Below are positions 28,292-35,649 of a stretch of 62,612 nt of DNA, piece by piece. Origin of the DNA: Streptomyces sp. NRRL WC-3742 (lineage in GTDB: Bacteria > Actinomycetota > Actinomycetes > Streptomycetales > Streptomycetaceae); the NCBI RefSeq assembly GCF_000720635.1, contig NZ_JOCF01000063.1, positions 1 to 62,612 on the forward strand. The letters are read 5' to 3'. Every line of letters starts with the position of its first letter. Within the stretch, counting starts at the first letter, position 1. The position numbers and the translations under genes were made by a program. The notes under the pieces are model-generated. The model had not been told where the DNA came from. It saw only the letters and a list, made by a program, of their open reading frames with translations, and searched no databases.

Positions 28292-28351
28292 CTGTCGCCC
28301 CCCTGTCACGCCGCCGGGCCCCCTGTCAGGCCGCTGTCACCCGGCTGTCAC
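28292..28351 (-). promoter_or_regulatory. SARP-type operator: TGACAG direct repeats at 11-bp steps
   Basis: On the + strand, CTGTC begins at 28292, 28303, 28323, 28334 and 28345. Read on the exporter strand this is (T/C)GACAG, with spacings of 11, 20, 11 and 11 bp. SARP regulators bind short direct repeats one helical turn apart, next to the -10 region. The array lies 23-82 bp before the exporter start, and a SARP gene lies 0.2 kb beyond the exporter operon. Confidence 0.7.
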
Positions 28352-28410
28352 CGCTTGAGGGCGCTTCTCGGGCACACATCATTTCAGCGCCCAGAAGAGA
28401 TTCGGAAAAA

Positions 28411-28444
28411 CAGGGGCGCCTCCTCGATCGAGGAGGCGCCCCTG
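28411..28444 (-). terminator. Perfect 34-bp palindrome terminator
   Basis: Two perfect 17-base arms meet with no spacer around TCGATCGA. On the minus strand the stem is followed by GTTTTTCC-like sequence, so it ends the transcript of the frameshifted gene at 28466 (and perhaps of the XRE regulator) before the exporter region. The surrounding 28380-28410 is unusually AT-rich for the genome. Confidence 0.9.
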
Positions 28445-28465
28445 AAACAAGAATCAATTTTGAAG

Positions 28466-28824
28466 TCAGAGCACTCGCTCGATGTCCTCGAAAATGTCGG
28501 CGTCCGTTTCCTTCTGCCAGTCCGGCAGGGCGTCCCAGTCGGCGACATAGCCCGGCTTGGGGTCGGCGATGTGCTTGTAGATCTGAGCGATCCAGCACAG
28601 GGCGACGAAGCGGCCCTTCTGCTCGCGGCTGAGCTTGGCCGTCGTCCCGCCGCTCACGGTGATGAAGTCACGAACTTGACCGAACACAGCGGCCGCGGAC
28701 TGACGCTCCCAGTCCGGAGTCTCCTCCCAGGGCGTGATGGACCCCGGCTTCGGGTCACCCGGAAAGTGCCGCTCACCCCGGCGATCCACGCCTCGCGGAA
28801 GATCCGGCCGTCCTCGTGCTCCAT
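28466..28824 (-). pseudogene. Two-repeat protein of unknown function, frameshifted
   Basis: The start MEHEDGRIFREAWIAGV (ATG 28824) is in one frame. From about 28772 the continuation ERHFPGDPKPGSITPW... is in another and runs to the stop at 28466. One missing base in GGGGTGAGCGG repairs it, giving about 118 residues. The protein contains the same unit twice: DPKPGSITPWEETPDWERQ (first) and DPKPGYVADWDALPDWQKE (second), each followed by a helix. I recall intact relatives in many streptomycetes but no assigned function. It lies at the edge of the accessory island and is probably dead. Confidence 0.65.
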
Positions 28825-28846
28825 CCTCAGGCCTCTCATCGTCCGT

Positions 28847-29890
28847 TCAGGTCGGAATCGCAGGCAGGCTTGCGATCTGACTGCTCAGGGCCGAGATCCG
28901 CCGGTCGGCGCCGAACGGTTCGAGGCGCCCTTGAAGCTCCCTCAACTTGCGGCCGACGTACCCCGACCCGCTCTGCTGGGCAAGCAACAGGGCTTCACCG
29001 GCATACGACAGTAGGCGATCGCTGTCCTTCTGTTGAATCCCGAGTATGGCGAGATCAGTGAGAACGCTCCCCCTGCGGCGTGCCGAGAGCGGCTGGTCCA
29101 ATGCCTCGACCAGGGCTCCCTCCGCAAGATCGGGTCTCCCGAGCCGGGTGTAGCAGGTGCCCCGTTCCTCGGCCGGCCGAGAGCCGTCGAAGCGCAGCCA
29201 GCCGCCGTTGTGAACCTGTCCTGCCAGTGAGTGGACCTGACCTGCTAGATCCAGCGCCCTGTTGCACGAGTCGAGGTCTCCCAAGCCGGCGAACGCCTGG
29301 GCTTGAACGGCCGCCACCCAGTGGCGGGTCGAGAGCTCACGATTCCCGTGCCCGGCCAGCTCCGAAGCCGCCTTCAACATGGGCACCGTCGTGGCGAACC
29401 GCCTCTCGTACAGGCCGATGAAAGCGTGCCGGGCCAGGGCACACGCCCAGAGGTCATAGGCACTGGCCTCCCGAGCGGCGCTGACGGCGAGGGCATAGCA
29501 CTGCGCGGCATCGGTGTAGCGATTTCCGTCGAAGAAGATCTCGCCTGCCAGTTGCAGCAGATCCGCCGTTGTCTCGCAGAGCCGCCTGCGCTGAGTCTCG
29601 GTCGGAGCCCGCGAGACTGCGGATCCGGTTGGGGCGATGATCGCGATCTGCGGTTCACATGTCGCCGGAGCAGCACCGGTCGGGTGCAACTCCAGTAGAC
29701 CGTCGAGTTCCACAACAGAGAGTTTCAACAGCCTGGCGAGCCTGGGCCGGATGTGCGGCTGCGGCTCGGAGTCGCCACGCTCCCAACGGCTGACCGTGGA
29801 CCGGTCGACGTCGAGTGCTTCGGCGAACCCGTCCTGACTGCAGCCGAGTGCCTTCCGGCGCCGCGCCAGATGCGGCCTGGTGGCCTTCAT
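28847..29890 (-). CDS. XRE-family regulator with C-terminal TPR-like domain
   Basis: The product has 347 residues. The HTH is at about 5-60 (RRRKALGCSQDGFAEALDVD, then RSTVSRWERGDSEPQP). The rest is all-helical with TPR-like pairs. A short internal duplication, AGQVHS-LAGQVHN, lies near residue 235. ATG 29890 is chosen because GAAGGG lies about 10 bp upstream and the HTH begins there. Regulators of this architecture sit beside accessory metabolite genes in streptomycetes. It is divergent from the HATPase/radical-SAM operon with a palindrome between, so it most likely controls that operon and itself. Confidence 0.8.
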   Translation of the reverse strand: MKATRPHLARRRKALGCSQDGFAEALDVDRSTVSRWERGDSEPQPHIRPRLARLLKLSVVELDGLLELHPTGAAPATCEPQIAIIAPTGSAVSRAPTETQRRRLCETTADLLQLAGEIFFDGNRYTDAAQCYALAVSAAREASAYDLWACALARHAFIGLYERRFATTVPMLKAASELAGHGNRELSTRHWVAAVQAQAFAGLGDLDSCNRALDLAGQVHSLAGQVHNGGWLRFDGSRPAEERGTCYTRLGRPDLAEGALVEALDQPLSARRRGSVLTDLAILGIQQKDSDRLLSYAGEALLLAQQSGSGYVGRKLRELQGRLEPFGADRRISALSSQIASLPAIPT

Positions 29891-29937
29891 GCCACTGCCC
29901 TTCGCTCTGCTGATGCATTGATCCAGGTCAGAGCTCG

Positions 29938-29958
29938 TGGTGCATCGAGTATGCACCA
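29938..29958. promoter_or_regulatory. Palindromic XRE-type operator
   Basis: TGGTGCAT-CGAGT-ATGCACCA is a perfect 8-bp inverted repeat with a 5-bp spacer. It lies in the divergent region, 48 bp before the XRE start and 124 bp before the HATPase start. Further TGCA half-sites occur at 29914 and 29963. Confidence 0.6.
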
Positions 29959-30081
29959 GAACTGCACCCGGACTGCTCTGGTTTGCCCCAACTCACCCTT
30001 GTTTCCTGGGTGGTGCGGCGCACGAACGCCGCACCGAAGAGGCGTGCGATCGCCGAGACCTCGGCTTGGAGTGGAACAACC

Positions 30082-30690
30082 ATGACTCCGCTGAACACCC
30101 CGACAGCGCCGGTGCTCTGCACCTTGGACATCGAAGCCGGTGTTGCCGCAGTACCCCCGGCCCGCCGTGAGGTCGGGCAGACCGTCCTGGCCTTGAACCT
30201 CCCTCTGTCGAACGAGGCGTTGGGAGACGTGGAGTTGTGTGTCGGTGAGTTGCTCGCCAACGCCGTCGAGCATGTCGGGGAGCGTTGCCGCGTCGTGGTT
30301 CGGTGGACCGGCGTTCGTGTGCGCGTGGAGGTCGCTGACGGGAGCCCGTTGCCGCCGACGCGAACCAGCGCCGACGATCTGGCCTCTGGTGGGCGCGGTC
30401 TCCTGCTCGTCGAGGCGCTGGCCCACTCCTGGGGCTGGTACCCGGAGGAGGGCGAGAAGGTGGTGTGGTGCGAAGTGGCGCCCGGGCAGGGCGATCAGCC
30501 CCGGTACGAGGTCCGGGTGATCGACTCCCGCAGCCCTCACTTTGTCCTCTTGGAGTGCTGGGGCATCTACGACCGTGAACGGCACGACTACCTGCGGGTT
30601 CCGGGTTCGTCGGACCGGATCAGGCGCTTCTACACGAAGGCCGCCGCCGCGGCCCATCTGAGCCGGGAGGTGGGGAAGTGCACGACCTGA
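30082..30690 (+). CDS. HATPase_c (anti-sigma/histidine-kinase-like) ATP-binding protein
   Basis: The product has 202 residues. An N-box is visible in ELLANAVEH (about 62-70), a G1-type VEVADGSPLPP (about 88) and G2-type SGGRGLLLVEALAHSWGW (about 104-121). These place it in the single-domain GHKL ATPases that streptomycetes carry in large numbers. The last 60 residues (from about PRYEVRVIDSRS) are extra and contain conserved-looking aromatic residues. ATG 30082 has GGAG upstream; GTG 30071 is an alternative in-frame start. It overlaps the next gene by 13 bp, so it is the first gene of the radical-SAM operon. Its job there is unknown. Confidence 0.78.
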   Translation: MTPLNTPTAPVLCTLDIEAGVAAVPPARREVGQTVLALNLPLSNEALGDVELCVGELLANAVEHVGERCRVVVRWTGVRVRVEVADGSPLPPTRTSADDLASGGRGLLLVEALAHSWGWYPEEGEKVVWCEVAPGQGDQPRYEVRVIDSRSPHFVLLECWGIYDRERHDYLRVPGSSDRIRRFYTKAAAAAHLSREVGKCTT

Positions 30691-30968
30691 TCGCGAGCCC
30701 CTTCCTCAACGGCTTCGTCGTCCTGCGGCCGGGCCGGTTGGAGGGCCTCACGTTGTCCGAGCGGCGGTTCCGGGATCTGGAACTCGCCCACGACTCGGGC
30801 GCCGACCTTCCGTTGTGGCTGGCGAGGGCCGTCCGCGCCCGCTGGGGTGTCGACCTGGTGATCCGGTCGGCGAGTGACGCCGTCCTGATCCGCGACGCCC
30901 CGCCGTACGGTCACGGCCGGGCGAGCTGGGAGATCAACCTGGGCTGCGACCTCGGCTGCATTCATTAG
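30678..30968 (+). pseudogene. Radical SAM maturase, N-terminal half (gene interrupted)
   Basis: GTG 30678 with GGGAGGTGG upstream starts a 96-codon frame: a roughly 80-residue N-terminal domain, then SWEINLGCDLGCIH, which is the beginning of the CxxxCxxC iron-sulfur motif. The frame stops right after the His, before the third Cys. The sequence expected next (CYL..., then GGE and SPASM) appears at 37280-38086. The two parts together give about 364 residues, the size of a SPASM-type RiPP maturase, with about 10-12 residues lost at the junction. Alone this half cannot bind the cluster. Confidence 0.82.
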
Positions 30969-31015
30969 GCAAATTGAGTGTCGGGTTCAAAGGTGTCGGC
31001 TTTGGACCCGTACCG

Positions 31016-32341
31016 TCAGCTCGCTTTGAGGCGGTCCATGAGGTCGGCGACGCCATCAACCTGGCGGTAGGGCTTGAACGCCGGAGCGAGCTCGCGTACC
31101 AAGGTGACGCACCGTTCGGCGCCGATCCGGGTCGCCAGGTCGAGCGACTGATTCGTGACAGCGAGGGCCTGTTCGACCTCGCGGGCCTGCAAGAGGCTAC
31201 GGGCCTCGTACGTCAGGAAGATCCCCCGCGTCTTGTCACGGGAACGCGGCAGCAGGCTCATGCCCTCGCCGATACGGGCGTGGGCCTCCTCGGTGCGGCC
31301 TAGGTCGAGCATGCACTGGCCGGAGTCGACAGCCAGGTCCGCCGTACTCATCCACCGGCACCAGGCCGGGGCGGGGTCGGGACTGTCGGTCAGCAGCGCG
31401 CTCTCGGCGGCGGCCAGGTCCCGGTGGCAGTCGGAGGCGGCGCCGAGGGCGGCGTGCGCGCGGGCCCGGCGGAGGTGAAGCAGGGAGCGGGCGGTGGGGT
31501 GCTGGGTGTGGATGAGAGCCTGGCTGAGCGGTTCGACGGCGGCGCCGGGTTGGGTGAGCCAGATCGACTGGTAGGCGAAGTCGGAGAGGACGCCGGCGTC
31601 GAAGTCGCGGTCGCGGGCGGCGTGCGCGTTGGTGAGGGCCGCGTTCCAGAGCTTGCCCGCCGCGAAGTGCTGGCCCTGGTCGAAGTGATGCCACCCGCAG
31701 GTGCTGGCCAGGGAGGCAGCGAGCAGGTGGAGTCGCCGGCCGACGGGTTCGGTGTAGCGGCCTTGTTCCAGCAGGTCGGTGACCGTGTCCAGCTGGGCGT
31801 CCATCAGCTTCGCGGTGTGCTGGCGCTGTTCGGTGGGCAGCGCGGTGAGCTTGGCGCAGGTGTCCTCTAGCCAGTCGACCAGTTCGGCATCGACGTGCTT
31901 GCCGCTCAGGGCGGCGGTGAGCCGGTCAGGTTCGAGGGCGGTCCACTGGGTGGAGAGCCCGGCCAGCGCGAGCGCGCTGAAGGTCATGAAGGTGCGTCGG
32001 CGGTGGTCCATAGCGGCTCTCTGTGCATCTCGAAGGGCGAGGACGGTGAACGCCGACCCGAGTGGAACGGGCTGTTCCTGCCCTGGCAGCCAGTGAGGCC
32101 ACTCGAAGGCTTCCAGGTCGGCGATCGGGACGTCGAAGGCTTCGGCGATCAGGAGTTGGGATTCGATGCTGGGCGTCTTGCGCCAGTTCTCCCACTTGCT
32201 GACGGCGGCCTTGTCGGTGCCGGAGCGAAGGCCCTCGGGCCGGTGCCGAGCGGCGTGGTGGATGCGGGCCGCGAGGTCGGTCTGGGACCAGCCGCGAAGC
32301 GCGCGGGCGTACGCGAGGGGGTGCCGGATCTGGTCGTCCAC
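31016..32341 (-). CDS. XRE-family regulator with TPR-like domain (cargo regulator)
   Basis: The product has 441 residues. The HTH part reads LAYARALRGWSQTDLAARIH and KAAVSKWENWRKTPSIES (about 8-70). A segment FMTFSALALAGLS (about 120) and long TPR-like helical repeats follow to the end. This architecture is the same as the regulator at 28847 but sequence is clearly different. GTG 32341 is the only reasonable start; its ribosome site is weak. It is divergent from the oxidoreductase operon, with a repeated GGTGACCGTGAG motif between, so it probably controls that operon. Confidence 0.78.
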   Translation of the reverse strand: MDDQIRHPLAYARALRGWSQTDLAARIHHAARHRPEGLRSGTDKAAVSKWENWRKTPSIESQLLIAEAFDVPIADLEAFEWPHWLPGQEQPVPLGSAFTVLALRDAQRAAMDHRRRTFMTFSALALAGLSTQWTALEPDRLTAALSGKHVDAELVDWLEDTCAKLTALPTEQRQHTAKLMDAQLDTVTDLLEQGRYTEPVGRRLHLLAASLASTCGWHHFDQGQHFAAGKLWNAALTNAHAARDRDFDAGVLSDFAYQSIWLTQPGAAVEPLSQALIHTQHPTARSLLHLRRARAHAALGAASDCHRDLAAAESALLTDSPDPAPAWCRWMSTADLAVDSGQCMLDLGRTEEAHARIGEGMSLLPRSRDKTRGIFLTYEARSLLQAREVEQALAVTNQSLDLATRIGAERCVTLVRELAPAFKPYRQVDGVADLMDRLKAS

Positions 32342-32362
32342 GGGGCCAATCCCATCATCGAC

Positions 32363-32438
32363 GGTGACCGTGAGCCTACTGCGCGTACGGGCGGGACTAC
32401 CCCGGGACTACGGACAACGCCTGGTTGGTGACCGTGAG
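32363..32438. promoter_or_regulatory. Repeated GGTGACCGTGAG motif in the divergent region
   Basis: The 12-mer occurs at 32363-32374 and 32427-32438, 64 bp apart. The first copy contains the perfect palindrome ACGGT-G-ACCGT (32361-32371). The pair is the best candidate operator for the XRE regulator at 31016 and for the metabolic operon starting at 32497. Confidence 0.5.
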
Positions 32439-32496
32439 TTGGGCTCTACTCGTCGTGCACCGACAAGTTTCGTCACCAAGCGGAAGGAGTCCGCGC

Positions 32497-33489
32497 ATGA
32501 AACGACGAGCTGCGGTTATCGGCCTCGGCCACCAGGCGCTCGAAGACCACCTGCCCGGCCTGCTCGCCTCCAGCAAGGCCGAGCTCGTCGCCGTCTGCGA
32601 CAGCAACCCCGACACCCTGCGCGAGCGACAAGACCGGCTCCAGGTCCCGGGATTCACCCGCGCCGGTGAGCTGCTGGACGCCGTGAAGCCGGACTTCGTG
32701 GTCGTCGCCGTCCCGCATCACGCCGGTCGGGAGGTCGTCCAGGAGTGCGCCGACCGGGGCGTTCACGTCCTCAAGGAGAAGCCCTTCGCCACCAGCGTGC
32801 AGGAGGCCCGGGACCTCGTCCAGGTCTGCCAGGCTGGGCGGGTCGAGCTGATGGTCACCCTCCAGCGGCGGTTCAACCCGATCTATGCCAGCGTCGCCGG
32901 GCTGCTGGACCAGATCGGCACACCGTTCCTGATCGACGGTCAGTACACCTTCCACACCGACGACCCCGGTGGCGGCTGGCGCGGGGACGTCCGGCAGGCC
33001 GGGGGCGGCTGCATCATCGACATGGGCTACCACCTGATCGACCTGCTGCTGTGGTACTTCGGCCTGCCCAGCCGGGTCATCGCGGAGTTCTCCACCACCG
33101 CCGTCCCCGGCGGCGGGTACGACGCGGAGGACACCGCCGTCATCCAGCTCGGCTACGGCAGCGACCTGTACGGCTCGGTGCTGTTGTCCAGGTGGGTGGC
33201 CCCGAAGACTGAGCGACTGCATGTGGTCGGCACCCGAGGCTCGGTGCTGCTGACCAAGGGCCAGGTCCAGCGCCTTGACCTGGGCGGCACGGTCGTGGAG
33301 GAGCTGACCCGCCCGCACGCCCCGGCCTCGGCGTCGGCCGCGCAGATCGACTACTTCTGCCGGGTTCTGGACGGCGAGAGGCCCAACACCTCCGGACCGG
33401 AGCAGCACCTCGCGCACGCCGCGTTCATCGCCTCCTGCTACCGGTCCAAGGCAGCGGGGCGCTACATCGACCCGAAGGAGATGCTGTGA
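32497..33489 (+). CDS. Gfo/Idh/MocA-family NAD(P)-dependent oxidoreductase
   Basis: The product has 330 residues. The Rossmann part starts AAVIGLGHQALEDHLPGLL. The family motif EKPFA (in VHVLKEKPFATS, about residue 93) holds the catalytic Lys, and GGGCIIDMGYHLIDLLLWYFG (about 168-188) is the His-containing C-terminal signature. Such enzymes oxidise a hydroxyl on sugars, sugar phosphates or inositols. ATG 32497 has AAGGAG 8 bp upstream. The stop overlaps the aminotransferase start by 4 bp. With the aminotransferase it would turn a hydroxyl into an amine via a ketone (inference). Confidence 0.87.
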   Translation: MKRRAAVIGLGHQALEDHLPGLLASSKAELVAVCDSNPDTLRERQDRLQVPGFTRAGELLDAVKPDFVVVAVPHHAGREVVQECADRGVHVLKEKPFATSVQEARDLVQVCQAGRVELMVTLQRRFNPIYASVAGLLDQIGTPFLIDGQYTFHTDDPGGGWRGDVRQAGGGCIIDMGYHLIDLLLWYFGLPSRVIAEFSTTAVPGGGYDAEDTAVIQLGYGSDLYGSVLLSRWVAPKTERLHVVGTRGSVLLTKGQVQRLDLGGTVVEELTRPHAPASASAAQIDYFCRVLDGERPNTSGPEQHLAHAAFIASCYRSKAAGRYIDPKEML

Positions 33490-34739
33490 CCAGCCCTCTC
33501 GCCCTGCTCGGCGGCAAGCCCGCCGTCACCGCCACTGGCCCGCACTTCAGCTGGCCGCCGATCGACGACACCACCCGCGCCAAGGTCGCCGCCCAGCTGG
33601 AGGAGTCGATCTCCATCCCCGGCCGGTCCGGCATCGTCGCCGAGCTGGAGGACGGACTGCAGGAGTACTTCGGCGTCCGTCACGCGGTCACCACCAGCTC
33701 CGGCACGGCCGCTCTGCACGCCACCTACTGGGCCGCGAGGATCAAGCCCGGCGACGAGGTGATCGTCCCGGCTTGGACCTTTCACGCCACCGCCTCCCCG
33801 CTGTTCCATCTCCGTGCGGTGCCGGTGCTCTGCGAGACCGGGCCGGACGGCAACATCGACCCGAACGGGGTCGAGGAGCTGATCACCCCGCGCACCCGCG
33901 CGATCATGGTCACCCACCTGTGGGGCAAGCCCGCCGACATGACTGACATCGTCGCCGTGGCGAACGCGCACGACCTTCTCGTACTGGAGGACGGCTCCCA
34001 CGCCCACGGCGCCAGCATCGCGGGGCAGAAGGTCGGCACCTTCGGCCTGGCCTCGGCGTTCTCCCTCAACGGACCCAAGCCGCTGTCCGGCGGCGAGGGC
34101 GGGTTCGTCCTTACGGACGACGACGACACCTACCACCGGGTCATCACGCTCGCGCACTACAACAAGCGGGCCAAGTCGGAGATCCCGGAAGGCCATCCGC
34201 TCGCGCGGTACGCGGTCACCGGGGCCGGCCTCAAGCTCCGCATCCACCCGCTCGCCGCCGCCATCGCCCACGACCAGCTCACCCGCCTCGACGGCTACCT
34301 CGCCGGACGGGCGGAGATCGCCCGCTACCTCACCGGTGCACTCGCCGGGGTACCCGGCCTGGAGGTCACCAGCATGCCCGAAGGGGTGGTCCCGTCCTGG
34401 TACGGGTTGACGCTCACCTACCGGCCGGACGAGCTCGGCGGGCTGCCGATCGAGCGGTTCCACCAGGCGCTGGTCGCCGAGGGCGCCACCGAGTTCGACC
34501 GCCCGGGCTCCACCTGCCCGCTCAACCAATTCCCGCTGTACCAGCACCCCGGACCGTTGTTCCCGGGGCACCCGCACTCCCACCGCCGTTACACGAGCGG
34601 TGACTTCCCGGTCGCGGAGCAGGCTCACGCGCACACGATCAAGCTCCCGGTCTGGCATCGTGAACAGGATCTCGAACTGGCCGAGCAGTACGTCCGCGCG
34701 GCCATCAAGATCAGCGACCATCACAAGGAGCTTCTGTGA
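33486..34739 (+). CDS. DegT/DnrJ/EryC1/StrS-family PLP aminotransferase
   Basis: The product has 417 residues. Cofactor motifs are TSSGTAALHATYWAARIKPGDEV (phosphate binding, about 68), VIVPAWTFHATA, LEDGSHAHGA (PLP-pairing Asp, about 168) and SAFSLNGPKPLSGGEGG with the expected Schiff-base Lys (about 199). Family members aminate keto-sugars or keto-inositols with Glu or Gln as donor. GTG 33486 overlaps the previous stop; its own stop overlaps the Nudix start, so all three genes are translationally coupled. The pair oxidoreductase plus aminotransferase resembles NtdC/NtdA (kanosamine) or inosamine enzymes, but the substrate is unproven. Confidence 0.9.
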   Translation: MTSPLALLGGKPAVTATGPHFSWPPIDDTTRAKVAAQLEESISIPGRSGIVAELEDGLQEYFGVRHAVTTSSGTAALHATYWAARIKPGDEVIVPAWTFHATASPLFHLRAVPVLCETGPDGNIDPNGVEELITPRTRAIMVTHLWGKPADMTDIVAVANAHDLLVLEDGSHAHGASIAGQKVGTFGLASAFSLNGPKPLSGGEGGFVLTDDDDTYHRVITLAHYNKRAKSEIPEGHPLARYAVTGAGLKLRIHPLAAAIAHDQLTRLDGYLAGRAEIARYLTGALAGVPGLEVTSMPEGVVPSWYGLTLTYRPDELGGLPIERFHQALVAEGATEFDRPGSTCPLNQFPLYQHPGPLFPGHPHSHRRYTSGDFPVAEQAHAHTIKLPVWHREQDLELAEQYVRAAIKISDHHKELL

Positions 34740-35170
34740 CCGTCACCTCCCCCGAGTTCGTGGCTGGCCTGGCGGCCGACGCTGAAGCCGCCGGCATCAC
34801 CGGCTTCGTCGCGGCCGCCGTGATCAACCACGACGGCCGGGTCCTGCTCGTACGGCGCAACCCCGACGACTACATGGGCGGGATGTGGGAGATCCCCTCC
34901 GGAACGGTCGAGACCGGGGAGACGATCCTGGACGCAATGTACCGGGAGACCGCCGAGGAGACCGGCCTGACCGTCGACCAGGTCAGCGGCTACATCGGGC
35001 ACTTCGACTACCAGAACAGCCGCGGTGGCACGACCCGCCAGTTCAACTTCGCGGTCACCGTGGAGAAGACCGAACCGGTCGTCCTCACCGAACACGACGC
35101 CCACCAGTGGGCACTCCCCGGCGAGCTGCCCGAGGTCAGCGACGCGGTCCGCAAGCTGATCGCCCGTTGA
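34736..35170 (+). CDS. Nudix hydrolase
   Basis: The product has 144 residues. The Nudix box reads GTVETGE-TILDAMY-RETAEETGL, complete for GX5EX7REUXEEXGU (about 60-82). It hydrolyses nucleoside diphosphates linked to another group. Placed third in a coupled operon, it could release a sugar phosphate from a nucleotide sugar or clean up a product (inference). GTG 34736 overlaps the aminotransferase stop by 4 bp. The last third is antisense to the over-long end of the coiled-coil gene. A perfect hairpin 10 bp after the stop ends the operon. Confidence 0.88.
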   Translation: MTVTSPEFVAGLAADAEAAGITGFVAAAVINHDGRVLLVRRNPDDYMGGMWEIPSGTVETGETILDAMYRETAEETGLTVDQVSGYIGHFDYQNSRGGTTRQFNFAVTVEKTEPVVLTEHDAHQWALPGELPEVSDAVRKLIAR

Positions 35171-35649
35171 GGTGGTGAGAGTGTGGCGGGGGCCTCGGAT
35201 TCCCCCAGGCCCCCGCCACACCATGGTCGAGATGACCTGCTGCGGCTCAAGGGGGTAACTGCCGATGCGCTGCCGAGCTCCTGCTTTGCCTGGTCCAACT
35301 CCAGCGACAGCTCTACGGCGATCTTCGTCAGGACCTTGCTCTTCTCACGTTCGATAGCTAGGTCTGCCTTGAGGGCCTTGATCTCCTCCTTCAGGAGCCT
35401 GTTCTGCTCGTGGACCTTCTCCACAGCGGCAGGTGCCGAGCTCTGTGCCTTCACCCGGGCCTGGAACTCGTGCACGAGGTCCTTGTGATCGCCGTAGACC
35501 ACATCGCGGCGAAGCCCCGACTCGGTGATCAGCTCCGATCCGGTGAGCTTGCCGCTGGCCGACCGCAGCGGTGTACCCGCCAGCAGCCGTTCTGCGGCAG
35601 CCTGGAGCGCCGCCCGCTCGGCTTCGCGATCGCGGGGCTTGCGGGTCAT
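35008..35649 (-). CDS. Integrase-associated coiled-coil/HTH protein (TnpC-like), over-long C-terminus
   Basis: ATG 35649 overlaps the integrase stop by 4 bp. Residues 1-75 look like a small HTH module (SASGKLTGSELITESGLRRD, DVVYGDHKDLVHEF). A coiled coil follows at about 85-135. Proteins of this layout partner large tyrosine recombinases in Tn554-like and related modules. The normal length is about 140 residues, ending shortly after VTPL. Here the frame runs on for some 75 more codons, antisense through the Nudix gene, to a stop at 35008. The change coincides with the 16-bp repeat, so the native stop was probably lost in a rearrangement. Confidence 0.6.
   Translation of the reverse strand: MTRKPRDREAERAALQAAAERLLAGTPLRSASGKLTGSELITESGLRRDVVYGDHKDLVHEFQARVKAQSSAPAAVEKVHEQNRLLKEEIKALKADLAIEREKSKVLTKIAVELSLELDQAKQELGSASAVTPLSRSRSSRPWCGGGLGESEAPATLSPPQRAISLRTASLTSGSSPGSAHWWASCSVRTTGSVFSTVTAKLNWRVVPPRLFW
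35181..35221 (+). terminator. Perfect 15-bp hairpin after the Nudix operon
   Basis: GTGTGGCGGGGGCCT (35181-35195) pairs perfectly with 35207-35221 across an 11-base loop. It lies 10 bp after the Nudix stop and immediately before the 16-bp direct repeat copy. Confidence 0.88.
35222..35237 (+). repeat. 16-bp exact direct repeat, copy 1
   Basis: CATGGTCGAGATGACC occurs here and again, same orientation, at 38094-38109, where it forms codons near the start of the candidate precursor peptide. This copy is followed by TGCTGCGGCTCAAGG, unlike the second. It marks the left edge of integrase-module DNA and may be a leftover attachment site or a fragment of a second precursor start. Confidence 0.55.

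Noticed and set aside
28654..28839. Separate 61-codon gene
   Set aside because: Its first 17 residues are the true start of the frameshifted two-unit protein; the rest is out of frame.
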